A stretch of DNA of 26,111 nt, taken from NCBI GenBank assembly GCA_964448105.1, contig CAYUVK010000069.1:1-26111 (forward strand), read 5' to 3'. A model generated the notes under the pieces. The model was not told where the DNA came from and searched no databases. It worked only from the letters and a program-made list of their open reading frames with translations. Made by a program: the position numbers and the translations under genes. Origin of the DNA: CAVQBP01 sp964448105. GTDB lineage: Bacteria > Bacteroidota > Ignavibacteria > Ignavibacteriales > Ignavibacteriaceae. Below are positions 8,391-16,870 of the stretch, piece by piece. Within the stretch, counting starts at the first letter, position 1; the number at the start of each line of letters is the position of its first letter.

Positions 8391-9500
8391 TTAATATTTG
8401 AATTTTGTACAGTTATAATCTATCTCTTCAAGGTTGAATCTTGCATAAGAATACTCTCCTTTAGGAGTATGCCAGATAGCCTCGCCATAAACTGCAACTT
8501 TCCTTCCGTCAAAATTTTTGTAATCTTTTACGGGAGTTGACCATGGATAATTTGTGTAGGTTTTTCCGTCTGTTGAAAGGTACCTGTCATTTGAAATGAA
8601 ATTTATTAATTCTCCATTCTTATTAAAAGAGAGTGTGGCCGAAATCGTATTAGTTTTATTTGTGAACTTTGCTTTAACTGTTAGAGAGTCAACAGTCTCC
8701 CATTTGATATTACTATCAACTAAAGTTGCGGGTGCCAGAAGGCAAATATCATTAAACAGTGTAACAGTTTCACCCTTATTCATCTTATCTCCCTTTGCAT
8801 CGGCTACTTGAAAAATTGAAGCAACTTTGATTTGCATAGTTGCAATATTACCTATGTATAAGTGCAAGCCGTCAAAAGGGATTCCAAACAGATGCGATTT
8901 TATATAGAACATCCGGGCCGGGTTATCAAAAAAATCATATTGCCGCGAAACAATTTTCATCCAATCTGATTCCATTGACCGTTTCATATTACCATTAAAT
9001 ACTGCCCTGAAATTATGAATCTTTGGTCTGCCTACTGCTCCTACATAACGCAGATAATTCTTAACTGGTTTAGGAAGTAATTGTATGTCCTGTTCGCTAA
9101 GTACGGAAATATTAGAAGCATTTTTTAGTCTTTTCTCAACCTCTGCTTTGTAACGGTTTTGAAAACTTGAAGGAAGTATATTCAGGAAAGATACAATAAC
9201 AGGCAGAAGAATAATTAAATTTGCAATCGTTCCAAACTTAGCATCCGGCCGGCTTTGAAAGATCATTATTTGAGATAACACTACTGCTGTAAATGCAATA
9301 ATCCACCAAGTTTGATTGTGTAGAAGAAGAAAAATAAAAGAGAGAAGAAACAGGATTGCTGCTGTCAGCCAAAATATTCCTGCAAACTTGGTAATTGGTT
9401 GATTTAATTGATTAATTTCAAAAATTTGAAATGCTTTAAAAAATCCTAAAAGATGTATTAACGCGTGAATGAGAATAATAATTAATAGTAAAGTTTTCAT
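8391..9500 (-). CDS. DUF6544-like membrane protein
   Basis: 369 residues. The first 115 form about four membrane helices (near residues 3-20, 40-60, 63-80 and 91-109). The rest is a soluble domain beginning LLPKPVKNYLRYVGAVGRPK (141-160). This 'LPxPVxrYLrYvGavGxP' start, the later GNMKRSMESDWMKIVSRQ and the region LAPATLVDSNIKWETVDS match my memory of the DUF6544 family, whose function is unknown; the name should be checked by profile search. It is the middle gene of a probable minus-strand unit: 18 bp after the NTF2-like gene and 44 bp before the metallohydrolase gene. A weak AAAAGG lies upstream of ATG 9500. No catalytic residues can be named. Confidence 0.7.
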   Translation of the reverse strand: MKTLLLIIILIHALIHLLGFFKAFQIFEINQLNQPITKFAGIFWLTAAILFLLSFIFLLLHNQTWWIIAFTAVVLSQIMIFQSRPDAKFGTIANLIILLPVIVSFLNILPSSFQNRYKAEVEKRLKNASNISVLSEQDIQLLPKPVKNYLRYVGAVGRPKIHNFRAVFNGNMKRSMESDWMKIVSRQYDFFDNPARMFYIKSHLFGIPFDGLHLYIGNIATMQIKVASIFQVADAKGDKMNKGETVTLFNDICLLAPATLVDSNIKWETVDSLTVKAKFTNKTNTISATLSFNKNGELINFISNDRYLSTDGKTYTNYPWSTPVKDYKNFDGRKVAVYGEAIWHTPKGEYSYARFNLEEIDYNCTKFKY

Positions 9501-9518
9501 TTCCTGTATTCTTACCTT

Positions 9519-9944
9519 TTATTTATTTCGAAAAGCTTCTGCTGCAGCATATGTATCAAAGAATTCCTGGAATCTGATAATTTTTTCATTCTTAAAGGTA
9601 AATAAGTGAACAAAATCTGTTTCATAACTTTTATTTGTTGTTTTAGCTAGACATTTTGTATAGCCGACTACAGCAACGCTATCGCTATCAGCAAAGAATT
9701 TTTTTGGCTCAAGAATTAGAATATCCTCGGATTCTCGACCTATGTTTAACCATTCCAGAAATCCAGCATGTCCATACCTTGTACCTGCAGCGGGATTGAA
9801 CGGATTAACTGGTTCACTCCACTCAATATCGGGACTAAGAGTAGCCAATATTACATCAAAATCATGTTCACCAAATGCCGCATATACTTTTTGAACTATT
9901 CTGACATTTTTTAATAAAGAATCATTCTTTGCCTGATCTTCCAT
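9519..9944 (-). CDS. NTF2-like (SnoaL/ketosteroid-isomerase fold) protein
   Basis: A single NTF2-fold domain of about 141 residues: the N-terminal helix VRIVQKVYAAFGEHDFDVILATLSPDIEW, then the strand-rich part AVVGYTKCLAKTTNKSYETDFVHLFTFKNEKIIRFQEFFDT, which is the classic SnoaL-like ending. An upstream ATG at 9959 adds five residues, but AAGGA (9952-9956) lies seven bases before the ATG at 9944 and nothing comparable precedes 9959, so 9944 is preferred. Members may be isomerases, cyclases or ligand binders; no active-site assignment is made. It probably begins a small transcription unit with the DUF6544 gene and the metallohydrolase gene. No signal peptide, so it is cytoplasmic. Confidence 0.8.
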   Translation of the reverse strand: MEDQAKNDSLLKNVRIVQKVYAAFGEHDFDVILATLSPDIEWSEPVNPFNPAAGTRYGHAGFLEWLNIGRESEDILILEPKKFFADSDSVAVVGYTKCLAKTTNKSYETDFVHLFTFKNEKIIRFQEFFDTYAAAEAFRNK

Positions 9945-10029
9945 TTTATTTTCCTTCATTTATCAATAAATATATAACTCTTCTCTATCCCAGAAGTAAT
10001 TTTAGAAATCTATCTTTCTTTTAGTATGT

Positions 10030-10545
10030 TTAATTCGAATTATTCAATCCCTGTTCCGGGTTAGATGGTTTCCATGACTCCTTATAATTATCGCCAAGAA
10101 TTAATTTTGTAATATAAATAATTTGACCTGCATGCAGCTCCAAATGTGTTAATGCAATAATTAGAGCGGACATCACTGTTTCATCAAATCCCTGGATTCG
10201 TCGATATGAAAGCAGGGAACCGGAAGGTATTTGTGAAATAATTCCATCTATTTTTTCTTTCAATAGAGATAATTTTATAAGAATCTCTTTTTTTGAAATG
10301 TGTTTTGTCTCTTTAAATTCTTGCCCCCGGTTCCGGTTAAATACTTCTCCCCCGATTGCTGAACAGATCCATTGATTAAGATTTCCGTCTAGATGCTGCA
10401 AAATTATTCCGATACTGTTGGAATTACTTGAAGGTCTATACCATATTTGCTGATCATTTAGCTGACCGATTCCATGATATATACGATCAAAAGCTTTTGA
10501 AAAACGTATTGAGACTATTTTTAGAAATTCATTTTCAATTTGCAA
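10030..10545 (-). CDS. DinB/DUF1572-like four-helix-bundle protein
   Basis: 171 residues, mostly helical, with the metal-binding histidines typical of the DinB superfamily: His51 (IGIILQHLDGN) and the pair His134 and His138 (ALTHLELHAGQIIYITKLI). The start LKIVSIRFSKAFDRIYHGIGQLNDQQIWYRP fits the DUF1572 branch. DinB-like proteins include divalent-metal-dependent thiol transferases (such as bacillithiol transferases) and many of unknown function; the presence of three His supports metal binding only. The start codon is TTG (10545), with AAGGAG about 11 bases upstream; no in-frame ATG lies nearby. It may be transcribed with the NTF2-like gene 85 bp downstream. Confidence 0.75.
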   Translation of the reverse strand: MQIENEFLKIVSIRFSKAFDRIYHGIGQLNDQQIWYRPSSNSNSIGIILQHLDGNLNQWICSAIGGEVFNRNRGQEFKETKHISKKEILIKLSLLKEKIDGIISQIPSGSLLSYRRIQGFDETVMSALIIALTHLELHAGQIIYITKLILGDNYKESWKPSNPEQGLNNSN

Positions 10546-10778
10546 AATAATTCATCTCCTTACTGATTTTATATAGTAAATATAAGAATAATACTTTATC
10601 AGAAATATTAATATGGTCGGCGGAAAATTAGAATAGATTGCCCCTTTTTCTAATATCCCCAAATTATTCATAGAATTAATTTAACTAAATCTAAGAACTA
10701 AAAATTTTCAATAAAAAATTAACGGATGATAAACATGTAAAAAAGTAAAAATTTTCAAGCGGCACAATTTTGTTCAAA
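10546..10778. other. Intergenic region after the carotenoid operon
   Basis: 233 bp of AT-rich sequence between the end of the frameshifted SRPBCC gene and the DinB-like gene, both on the minus strand. It should hold the carotenoid operon's terminator and the DinB promoter, but I see no strong hairpin with a T-run and no clear promoter. Confidence 0.35.
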
Positions 10779-11233
10779 TTAAATTATTTCATGAAATTCT
10801 TTTCCAATTGCTATGTTTCTGAATTCAAATATTTTCCTGATGGAATGTTTTACAAAGATATTATGAATAATATGTTTTAAAAAACCGCCATAGAGATCAT
10901 ATTCCACTTCATCTTTCATTAAAACTTTACCGTCTTTCTCTGCAAAAGTATGAGTATGAACCCATTTTTTATATGGACCTTTGAGTTGTTCATCAGTAAA
11001 GGAAAACGGGGTGAATATTTTACTATCCGGGTTTTCCAGCTCATTGGAATGCCTAAAAGTTTAATCTTATATTCAAATTCAGCACCCTCTTTCATATCTA
11101 AAGGAAATGCTGTTTTTATTTTAAAGCTAAGCCAATTAGTCGTAAGTTTCGAAAGATTTTCAGGCCTTTCAAAAAAGGGAAAAAGTCTTGACAGCTGCTG
11201 ATTTATTATTTGTTCCTGTTTGAATATATACAA
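10779..11233 (-). pseudogene. SRPBCC-family ligand-binding protein, frameshifted
   Basis: The 5' frame (11233 down to 10919) begins with the characteristic PFFERPENLSKLTTNWLSFKI and GAEFEYKIKLLGIPMSWKTRI of a family of about 150 residues in the SRPBCC (START-like) superfamily. It goes out of frame after SPRFP. In the next frame the family sequence continues as DEQLKGPYKKWVHTHTFAEKDG, then KVLMKDEVEYDLYGG and finally FRNIAIGKEFHEII, ending with TAA at 10779-10781. One extra T in the short T-run (plus-strand AAA at 10998-11000) restores PFTDEQLKGPY. The start is TTG, one base after the crtZ stop, with AGGA 7 nt upstream. As last gene of the carotenoid operon it may bind or help place a hydrophobic product, but this is inference. 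Confidence 0.78.
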
Positions 11234-11234
11234 A

Positions 11235-11720
11235 TTATTTTCCTGTTTTAAGTATATTACTAGAGATTAATTGTTCTCTATTCTTTTTTGAAAGCCATAG
11301 AAAACCGAAAAATTCGCCGTCCTCTTTTGTTAAATGTTTATGGTGGATCTTATGTGCCCTGCGCATGGCATTTAAATAATTATTATTTGAATTTCGAAAC
11401 AGTTTTATTCTCCGGTGTATAAAAATATCATGAGCTAAAAAATATACTGCACCATAAATACCAACACCCAGTCCAATCCAGAAATAAATTTTATCTAAAC
11501 CGGATTGTATACCGATTATTATAAATAGAATGCTGGGAAGTGCGAATATTAAAGCAAACAAATCATTTTTTTCAAAAAAACTGTCATTATTTTTGTGATG
11601 ATGGTCTTTATGTAAATTCCATAAAATTCCATGCATAATATATTTGTGAGTCCACCAGGCAACGAACTCCATAAAAGAAAAGACAATAAGTAATACTAGT
11701 ATGTTCTTTAAAATTGACAT
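11235..11720 (-). CDS. crtZ: Beta-carotene 3-hydroxylase (CrtZ type)
   Basis: A 161-residue membrane diiron hydroxylase of the fatty-acid-hydroxylase superfamily, the usual CrtZ size. All histidine boxes are present: H25-x4-H30 (HKYIMH), H37-x2-H40-H41 (HKDHH), H97-x4-H102 (HDIFIH) and H123-x2-H126-H127 (HKIHH). Membrane helices lie near residues 5-23, 53-71 and 77-95. In the family it uses O2 and an electron donor to add a 3-OH to a beta-ionone ring. Here the substrate should be the single ring of a monocyclic carotenoid, because the cluster also has CruF and CrtD for the acyclic end. It lies 34 bp after cruF and one base before the SRPBCC start. Confidence 0.9.
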   Translation of the reverse strand: MSILKNILVLLIVFSFMEFVAWWTHKYIMHGILWNLHKDHHHKNNDSFFEKNDLFALIFALPSILFIIIGIQSGLDKIYFWIGLGVGIYGAVYFLAHDIFIHRRIKLFRNSNNNYLNAMRRAHKIHHKHLTKEDGEFFGFLWLSKKNREQLISSNILKTGK

Positions 11721-11754
11721 AGAAATATAGTCCTTAATTTTTATTATTGATTAT

Positions 11755-12411
11755 TCATATTGACTTAAGAAAAAAGTCTAATGTTACAAAAAATAAAAAC
11801 TGGGCAAAAAGATAATGGATTACCAAAGTACTGCTTTTTTTTATATTCATATAAAAACCTGCAAACGCAAATAAAAATGAAATTACAAACCAGCTTATAT
11901 AATTTGAAAGGGGTATGGAAACCGAATTCCATTCCCAGTAATTTAGCTTTATAGCAACCGGTTCAAGGACAAAATCAAATAAAACAGCAAAAAAACCTAT
12001 TAGCAGGCTTTGAGCAAACCAGTTCATTTTAATATAATTCCCGGTAAATGAAAAAAGCCCGTAAATTATCATCATCCAGTTTATCCCTATAAGTAAAGGT
12101 ACACCCCATATTTTTATTCCCAAAATGTCTTTATAGAAATAGCTTCCGAAAATCAAACCTGTTTTAACCCCTATTATTTCAGCCATTATTGTCAAAATAT
12201 AAACAATAATTAACCAAATTAAAGTTCTTAAGTTTATTGTATCCCGTTCAAGGTATAATATTAAAACCGGAAACAAGAATAAACCATAAGGGGTTATTCC
12301 AATAACAATCTCCTTCGTAATTGGAAGCAGGTGCCAGAAAATCCCCGCCATGAAATACAAATAAATAATGATAGTTAAAACTTTTTTTATCTTATTTTCC
12401 GGCCTTTCCAA
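11755..12411 (-). CDS. cruF: CruF-type carotenoid 1',2'-hydratase
   Basis: A 218-residue polytopic membrane protein (about seven hydrophobic helices) of the carotenoid biosynthesis/DUF422 family. Recognisable blocks are the MAEIIGVKTGLIFGSYFY segment, WGVPLLIGINWMMIIY, and DFVLEPVAIKLNYWEW. Family members add water across the psi-end double bond to give a 1'-hydroxy carotenoid, the step before 3',4'-desaturation and glycosylation. The start appears to be TTG at 12411, because the first in-frame ATG lies inside the first helix; AAAGGA lies about 10 bases upstream. It overlaps the glycosyltransferase gene by 25 bp, which suggests translational coupling. Confidence 0.85.
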   Translation of the reverse strand: MERPENKIKKVLTIIIYLYFMAGIFWHLLPITKEIVIGITPYGLFLFPVLILYLERDTINLRTLIWLIIVYILTIMAEIIGVKTGLIFGSYFYKDILGIKIWGVPLLIGINWMMIIYGLFSFTGNYIKMNWFAQSLLIGFFAVLFDFVLEPVAIKLNYWEWNSVSIPLSNYISWFVISFLFAFAGFYMNIKKSSTLVIHYLFAQFLFFVTLDFFLKSI

Positions 12412-13502
12412 AATATCTTTTTCCTTTTGTTGTCAATTAGAGATTTGAAACCAATAGTTGCCAGCATAAACATCTGCGGCAGAAAGAGAATAATATTTTT
12501 TAACAAACTTTGACCTGATAATAATGAAGTAATACTTCTTTCTAAAAAAATTATGGTTATAATTATTGCAAATAGAGTATTGTAGAAAATCAAAAAGAAC
12601 GGAGAAATAAATAGAAAAATGAAAACAATTATGACTAATGAAAAAGCAGTTCCGTTTATATTAAATCCCGGGTAAAAATTTTTAGTAAAGCCTCTTAAAG
12701 CTTCATTAAAATTGCGGTACATCCTGCAGTTAACAAAATTATTTCCTAAAAATGTGATGGTTTTAAGTCTCATCTTTTTGAAACCTCTAACAAATTCCAT
12801 ATCCTCTACAATTTTGTCTTTAATCTTTTCATGACCGCCGAAATTAAAATAACTTTGTTTATCGAATAAAATGAATTGACCATTGGCCGCAGCTAAAGAA
12901 GGGTTTGAAGATTTATAAACCTTATAGAGTGGAAGAAAAGTTAACAATAGCCAGTCCATTAAAGGAACAATAAGCCACTCACCCCAACTTTTAATTTTTT
13001 GAGTTGGAAAAACTGAAAGCATTTTTGCTTTTCTTTTTTGAAATTCAAATAGTACAAAGCGAAGAGTTTCCGGAGTAATTATAACATCAGCATCAATAAA
13101 TTGAAGATATTCTCCCTGCGCTTTTGCTGCTAGCTGATAGCAAGCCCAATTTTTACCTGTCCATCCATTAGGTAATTCTTTACTATTAATAAGCTCTAAA
13201 TTCTTATGTGTGTTTTGAAATGCTTTGATTTTGTCCTGGGTTGAATCAGTCGAAAAATCATCAAGAACTTTTACCTCATAATTTTTATATGTTGATTTAA
13301 AAATATTGCTCAAACAATTTTCAATATTATTTTCTTCATTCCGGGCGGGGATAAGGATTGATATCTTTAGTTCATGATTAAGTACCGAATTTTGTCCGTA
13401 GATCTTTGGAGCGGTGAAATAGTTATAAACAATTACGGTTAATAGAATCAAATGAGTGAAAAGCAGTACTCCAAATAATATTTCCATGATATTCATTATC
13501 AT
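12387..13502 (-). CDS. GT2 carotenoid glycosyltransferase (CruC/CruG-like)
   Basis: 371 residues: an N-terminal membrane helix (8-27), a GT-A domain and two or three C-terminal helices (about 283-350). GT2 landmarks are SILIPARNEE (48-57), the VLDD aspartates (81-82), the DxD motif as DAD (137-139), and PNGWTGKNWAC (111-121), which is typical of carotenoid-type GT2 enzymes such as CruC, CruG and CrtQ. Position beside a PlsC-type acyltransferase and after cruF-type chemistry supports transfer of a sugar to the 1'-OH (or another terminal OH) of the carotenoid. It overlaps the acyltransferase by ATGA and cruF by 25 bp. Green sulfur bacteria use a CruC/CruD pair for chlorobactene glucoside esters; orthology here is inferred. 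Confidence 0.8.
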   Translation of the reverse strand: MIMNIMEILFGVLLFTHLILLTVIVYNYFTAPKIYGQNSVLNHELKISILIPARNEENNIENCLSNIFKSTYKNYEVKVLDDFSTDSTQDKIKAFQNTHKNLELINSKELPNGWTGKNWACYQLAAKAQGEYLQFIDADVIITPETLRFVLFEFQKRKAKMLSVFPTQKIKSWGEWLIVPLMDWLLLTFLPLYKVYKSSNPSLAAANGQFILFDKQSYFNFGGHEKIKDKIVEDMEFVRGFKKMRLKTITFLGNNFVNCRMYRNFNEALRGFTKNFYPGFNINGTAFSLVIIVFIFLFISPFFLIFYNTLFAIIITIIFLERSITSLLSGQSLLKNIILFLPQMFMLATIGFKSLIDNKRKKIFWKGRKIR

Positions 13503-14155
13503 TTTGAAAAATAATCTTTAACAAAATTTAATTTCCAAACAGATGCATCTATTAGATTTAAATTGTTGATAAATGCTTCTGTGAAAAGAGAGAAGTCTTT
13601 TACAATAATTTTAGCCAATAATGGTTCTCCAAAACGGCAAAGAATAGAAGGATTTTTCTCTTCAGAATAATGAATCTTAAAACCTACCGGAATAATGGCT
13701 GTATTGTCCTTTTGTTTTGAAATTAGTTTAATTCCTTCTTTCAATTGCATTGGTCTTTTTTCATAAGGTTCAAGTTTACCCTGCGGGTAGATTATTATTC
13801 CATTTCCTTCGTTATTTAATAATGAGCGTGTATAATCTATTGTTTCCTTTATTGATGCCGGATTACCCGGTTCAATTGAAAAGGCTCCAACATACTTAAA
13901 AAACCAGTATTGTTTTAGCTGCTCCTGCAGCATCATAAGTTTAATTTGATACTTAGTTTCATGTTGCAAAATCCAATCAATAAAAAAACCATCCCACCAG
14001 CTAAAATGGTTAGGTGTTAATATTATGGAATCGTTTGAATCCAATACCGGAAAGTTATTTAGTAAATAAAAATGGGAGAAGTTTTTCTGTAATAACCTCG
14101 CGATATAAAAATCGAAAAGCATTCTTGCCCAATAATTATTTTTTGCTTTAATCAT
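13499..14155 (-). CDS. PlsC-type acyltransferase, probable carotenoid glycoside acyltransferase (CruD-like)
   Basis: 218 residues of the lysophospholipid acyltransferase (PlsC) superfamily. The catalytic HX4D motif is H50-FSWW-D55 within TPNHFSWWDGFF. Later blocks are the region SIEPGNPASI and the phosphate-binding-type YPQGKLEP. Compact length and position between crtD and the glycosyltransferase, with 4-nt ATGA overlaps on both sides, indicate that it acylates the carotenoid glycoside rather than serving general phospholipid synthesis. CruD in Chlorobaculum and CrtO in Staphylococcus play this role in their pathways. General 1-acylglycerol-3-phosphate acyltransferase activity remains possible. 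Membrane association is likely though no strong transmembrane segment is seen. Confidence 0.78.
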   Translation of the reverse strand: MIKAKNNYWARMLFDFYIARLLQKNFSHFYLLNNFPVLDSNDSIILTPNHFSWWDGFFIDWILQHETKYQIKLMMLQEQLKQYWFFKYVGAFSIEPGNPASIKETIDYTRSLLNNEGNGIIIYPQGKLEPYEKRPMQLKEGIKLISKQKDNTAIIPVGFKIHYSEEKNPSILCRFGEPLLAKIIVKDFSLFTEAFINNLNLIDASVWKLNFVKDYFSK

Positions 14156-15645
14156 CTTGGATTCATTTCGTGATTGGCAATTAAATGATCAGTAATTTTA
14201 CCTGAAAGTAAAACCAATGGAATCCCTCCGCCTGGATGAGCGCTTCCTCCGGTAAAATATAATCCTTTATATTTCTTTGAGCGATTTTGATGACGAAGGA
14301 ATGCAGAAAATTTTGAATTGGATGAGATCCCGTAAATACTTCCCTTAGTCGAATTTGTTTTTCTTTCGATATCCAGGGGAGACATTACTTTTTCAAAAAC
14401 AATTTTGCTTGAAACATCAATTCCCAACACTTCGTTTATTTTCCTGGCGATGATCTTTCTGGATTTATCAACTTCCCAATCCCAATTTTGACCGTTAATG
14501 TACGGTGCATTAACCATTACATACCAATTTTCAAAATTTTGAGGAGCATCATCTGTTTTGAATTTACTTGAAATATAAATATACACTGTCGGATCAAAAG
14601 GAACGGTTTTCTTTTGAAAGATTTCGTTAAACTCCTGCTTATAATTTCGGGAGAATAAAATATTGTGTATTTCGAGATTAGGATGAATCCCTTCTATTCC
14701 CCAATAATAAACAATTGCAGAGGAGGATGGTTCAAGCCGATTGTAAATATTAGCACTCAAAGAGCTTTTGTCTTCCAGTAATTTTTTATATGTAAAACTT
14801 ATATCGGCATTAGAAATTATAATATCATAATTGATTTTCTCCGAACTGGTTTTAAGTCCGGTTACTTTATTGTTTTCATGAAGTATCTTTTCAACATTCG
14901 CGTCAAAATGATATACGACTCCTAATTTTAATGCAAGCTTATAAAGCGCTTCGGTAATTGAATAGATTCCTTCTTCACAAATGTAAGCCCCCAAACCGTT
15001 CTCTACATGCTGTATGATTTTAAGAGTTGCCGGTGCGGAATATGGGTTTGAGCCGTTATATGTAGCGTATCTGTCAAACAACTGGATGACTCTTTTATCT
15101 TCTAAAACAGTAGTATTTGCTCTGTGTAAAGTGTTGAATAAATCTAATTTGTTTATTTGCTTTAATATTCCAAATGTTTTCTTATTAATAATATTTCCGG
15201 GTTCCAGGAGGGAATTAAACAAAAATAGAGCAGCGGTTAAATCATATACTGCTTTAGATGATTTAAAAAGATTTTTAAGATTTTCTTCCTTCTCATTTGT
15301 TTTGGAAGTTATTTCTTTGATCAATTTATCAATGTTATTATATGCGTTTATAATTGTGCCATCGGGATAAAAATATTTGCAGTTTATATCCAAGGGTCTT
15401 AATGCGAGATAGTTTTCTAATTTTTCTCCAACATCTTCAAAAAGCTCTTCAAGAACAAAAGGCATAGTTAAGAGTGATGGACCTGTATCAAAACGAAACC
15501 CTTTTTCTTTTATCTGTGAAGCTTTCCCGCCGGGTAAAGAATTTTTTTCAAATACACAAACCTTATACCCTCGATTTGCCAATCGAATTGCTGCTGCTAA
15601 TCCGCCTAAACCGCTTCCAATTATTGCACAGTTTTTCTTTTCCAT
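14152..15645 (-). CDS. crtD: CrtI-family desaturase, probable 1-hydroxycarotenoid 3,4-desaturase (CrtD)
   Basis: 497 residues of the FAD-dependent CrtI/CrtD family. The FAD-binding Rossmann motif is GSGLGG (10-15), followed by VFEKNSLPGGKA and GFRFDTGPSLLTMPFVLEELF, a block typical of Bacteroidota CrtD. The C-terminal FAD motif is FTGGSAHPGGGIPLVL. Because a second, distinct family member (17702-19177) fits phytoene desaturase better, this one is assigned the 3',4'-desaturation of the 1'-hydroxylated psi end, the step after CruF. The two could be swapped in role; the CrtD-like HPGGGIPL ending and the neighbouring cruF support the choice. It overlaps the cyclase gene by 25 bp and the acyltransferase by ATGA. 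Confidence 0.82.
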   Translation of the reverse strand: MEKKNCAIIGSGLGGLAAAIRLANRGYKVCVFEKNSLPGGKASQIKEKGFRFDTGPSLLTMPFVLEELFEDVGEKLENYLALRPLDINCKYFYPDGTIINAYNNIDKLIKEITSKTNEKEENLKNLFKSSKAVYDLTAALFLFNSLLEPGNIINKKTFGILKQINKLDLFNTLHRANTTVLEDKRVIQLFDRYATYNGSNPYSAPATLKIIQHVENGLGAYICEEGIYSITEALYKLALKLGVVYHFDANVEKILHENNKVTGLKTSSEKINYDIIISNADISFTYKKLLEDKSSLSANIYNRLEPSSSAIVYYWGIEGIHPNLEIHNILFSRNYKQEFNEIFQKKTVPFDPTVYIYISSKFKTDDAPQNFENWYVMVNAPYINGQNWDWEVDKSRKIIARKINEVLGIDVSSKIVFEKVMSPLDIERKTNSTKGSIYGISSNSKFSAFLRHQNRSKKYKGLYFTGGSAHPGGGIPLVLLSGKITDHLIANHEMNPR

Positions 15646-16307
15646 TTTTCCTTTGATAATTCATAGAAATAAATGTATAGAGTAACAAGAGTAAAAGAGT
15701 AGAAAAAATCTTCAAGCGGAATAGCAGTGATTCTTATTCCCCAAATTGAACTCGCATTATAAGTAACAATCGGCACCGAAGTCAAGATATAATTTTCAAT
15801 TCCAAAAGGAATAAAGCTAAAAAGTAAAAATACACCAAAATATTTTTGCCGTAAAAAAATCGGTTTTGTTATTAATAAAAGAATAAAAAGAAAACTTAAA
15901 AATGAAAATACAGTCAATGTATAATATTTATTTGAAAAAATAATAGCAGTAAAAACACTCAACAATAAAGGAATGATAAAAAACCGGAAGTCTATTTCCC
16001 ATTTGTTCTTCGGAATATAAAATAGATAAGTTTCATAAAGAAATAGAATAGCATACGGGACTGTTATGAAGAATAAAATTTCTTCGATAGGTAATCCTAA
16101 TATATTAATATTTAAAGTATAAGCAGCATTAAAACTCCAATCACCCCTGCTAGCAGCAATAGCATCCCAAATTAAAAATGGAATTCCAACTATAACCATT
16201 GATAGAAATACAAACGACCATTTTTTATAAAATTTCAGTTTTTTCTCAAATGAAAGCAAAAACGGGAAAAAAATTGTAGCGATATTTACCATTAGATATA
16301 AACTCAT
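15621..16307 (-). CDS. Fused CrtYc-CrtYd-type lycopene cyclase
   Basis: A 228-residue membrane protein built of two homologous three-helix halves, as in the fused form of the actinobacterial heterodimeric CrtYc/CrtYd cyclase (TIGR03462 domain duplicated). Each half carries the PxE(E/D) motif: LPIEEILFF (72-80) and IPLEDFFYS (196-204). The preceding blocks LIWDAIAASRGDWSFN and SVPIVTYNASSIWGIR are the matching loops. The reaction is cyclisation of a lycopene psi end to a beta-ionone ring, here probably at one end only because CruF and CrtD handle the other. ATG 16305-16307 overlaps the previous stop as TAATG, and the 3' end overlaps crtD by 25 bp. Confidence 0.88.
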   Translation of the reverse strand: MSLYLMVNIATIFFPFLLSFEKKLKFYKKWSFVFLSMVIVGIPFLIWDAIAASRGDWSFNAAYTLNINILGLPIEEILFFITVPYAILFLYETYLFYIPKNKWEIDFRFFIIPLLLSVFTAIIFSNKYYTLTVFSFLSFLFILLLITKPIFLRQKYFGVFLLFSFIPFGIENYILTSVPIVTYNASSIWGIRITAIPLEDFFYSFTLVTLYIYFYELSKEKWKRKTVQ

Positions 16308-16870
16308 TACTCTAAAGCCACATTAAAAATCAGGGTTAAATCTTTTTCTTTGTCTTTGTCTAATCTCTCGCTGGTAATTAGGAATTGAACTACATTTTTA
16401 ATGAGTTCCGCATCCTCGTTATAGCTGGAAGATTTTAACATTCTATAAAGCACATCCGCCTCAGCATCTGCATCGGAAGAATATCCAAGAAAAGAAGGAA
16501 TATTAGATAGAACAGAGAATCGCAAAAACCTTATTTCAAGATTAGTACTGTCAAACTTCACGGCATTATCCAGTAATTGAAGACCGTCATCGACATAACT
16601 CAGCTTATCCCATGGAAAAAATGAATACTTAGCCAATAAAGCTTTTCCAACCCCGCTGTATGCAAGCAAAAGCGGATTATTATTTATATCGGTTTTTTTA
16701 CTTAAGATTGATATAAGTGCAAAAAGAGAGTCTAAAGAATCTTCATTTTGGGTGCTGTTAAATAGCAGTGTTCTTAATTCTGCAAGATTATTTTTAGGCA
16801 ATTCTGCCGAATAAATATTATTGGAGGAACTTAAAAAAATTAAAGTTCCAATTAGTATTTTTGATATCAA
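16307..16870 (-). CDS. Unknown exported helical protein in the carotenoid operon
   Basis: 187 residues with a signal peptide (hydrophobic 4-14, cleavage near NNIYSAE) and a helical, TPR-like body including LLAYSGVGKALLAKYSFFPW, then DGLQLLDNAVKF and LEIRFLRFSVLSNIPSFLGY. I recall similar uncharacterised proteins with an 'EiRFLRfsxqxnxPxFLGY' block in Bacteroidota but no known function. It is locked into the operon: its TTG start overlaps the crtB stop (TTGA at 16867-16870), with AGGA 8 bases upstream, and its stop overlaps the cyclase ATG (TAATG). A periplasmic protein so tightly coupled to membrane carotenoid enzymes may act in carotenoid or membrane assembly, but this is only inference. Confidence 0.75.
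   Translation of the reverse strand: MISKILIGTLIFLSSSNNIYSAELPKNNLAELRTLLFNSTQNEDSLDSLFALISILSKKTDINNNPLLLAYSGVGKALLAKYSFFPWDKLSYVDDGLQLLDNAVKFDSTNLEIRFLRFSVLSNIPSFLGYSSDADAEADVLYRMLKSSSYNEDAELIKNVVQFLITSERLDKDKEKDLTLIFNVALE

Noticed and set aside
15014..15370. 118-codon plus-strand ORF opposite crtD
   Set aside because: Shadow of the crtD frame; crtD has clear family motifs across the same bases.
16307..16870. Unknown exported protein as an overcalled ORF
   Set aside because: Considered because of the TTG start, but the signal peptide, AGGA site, stop-start overlaps on both sides and family-like LEIRFLRF block support a real gene.
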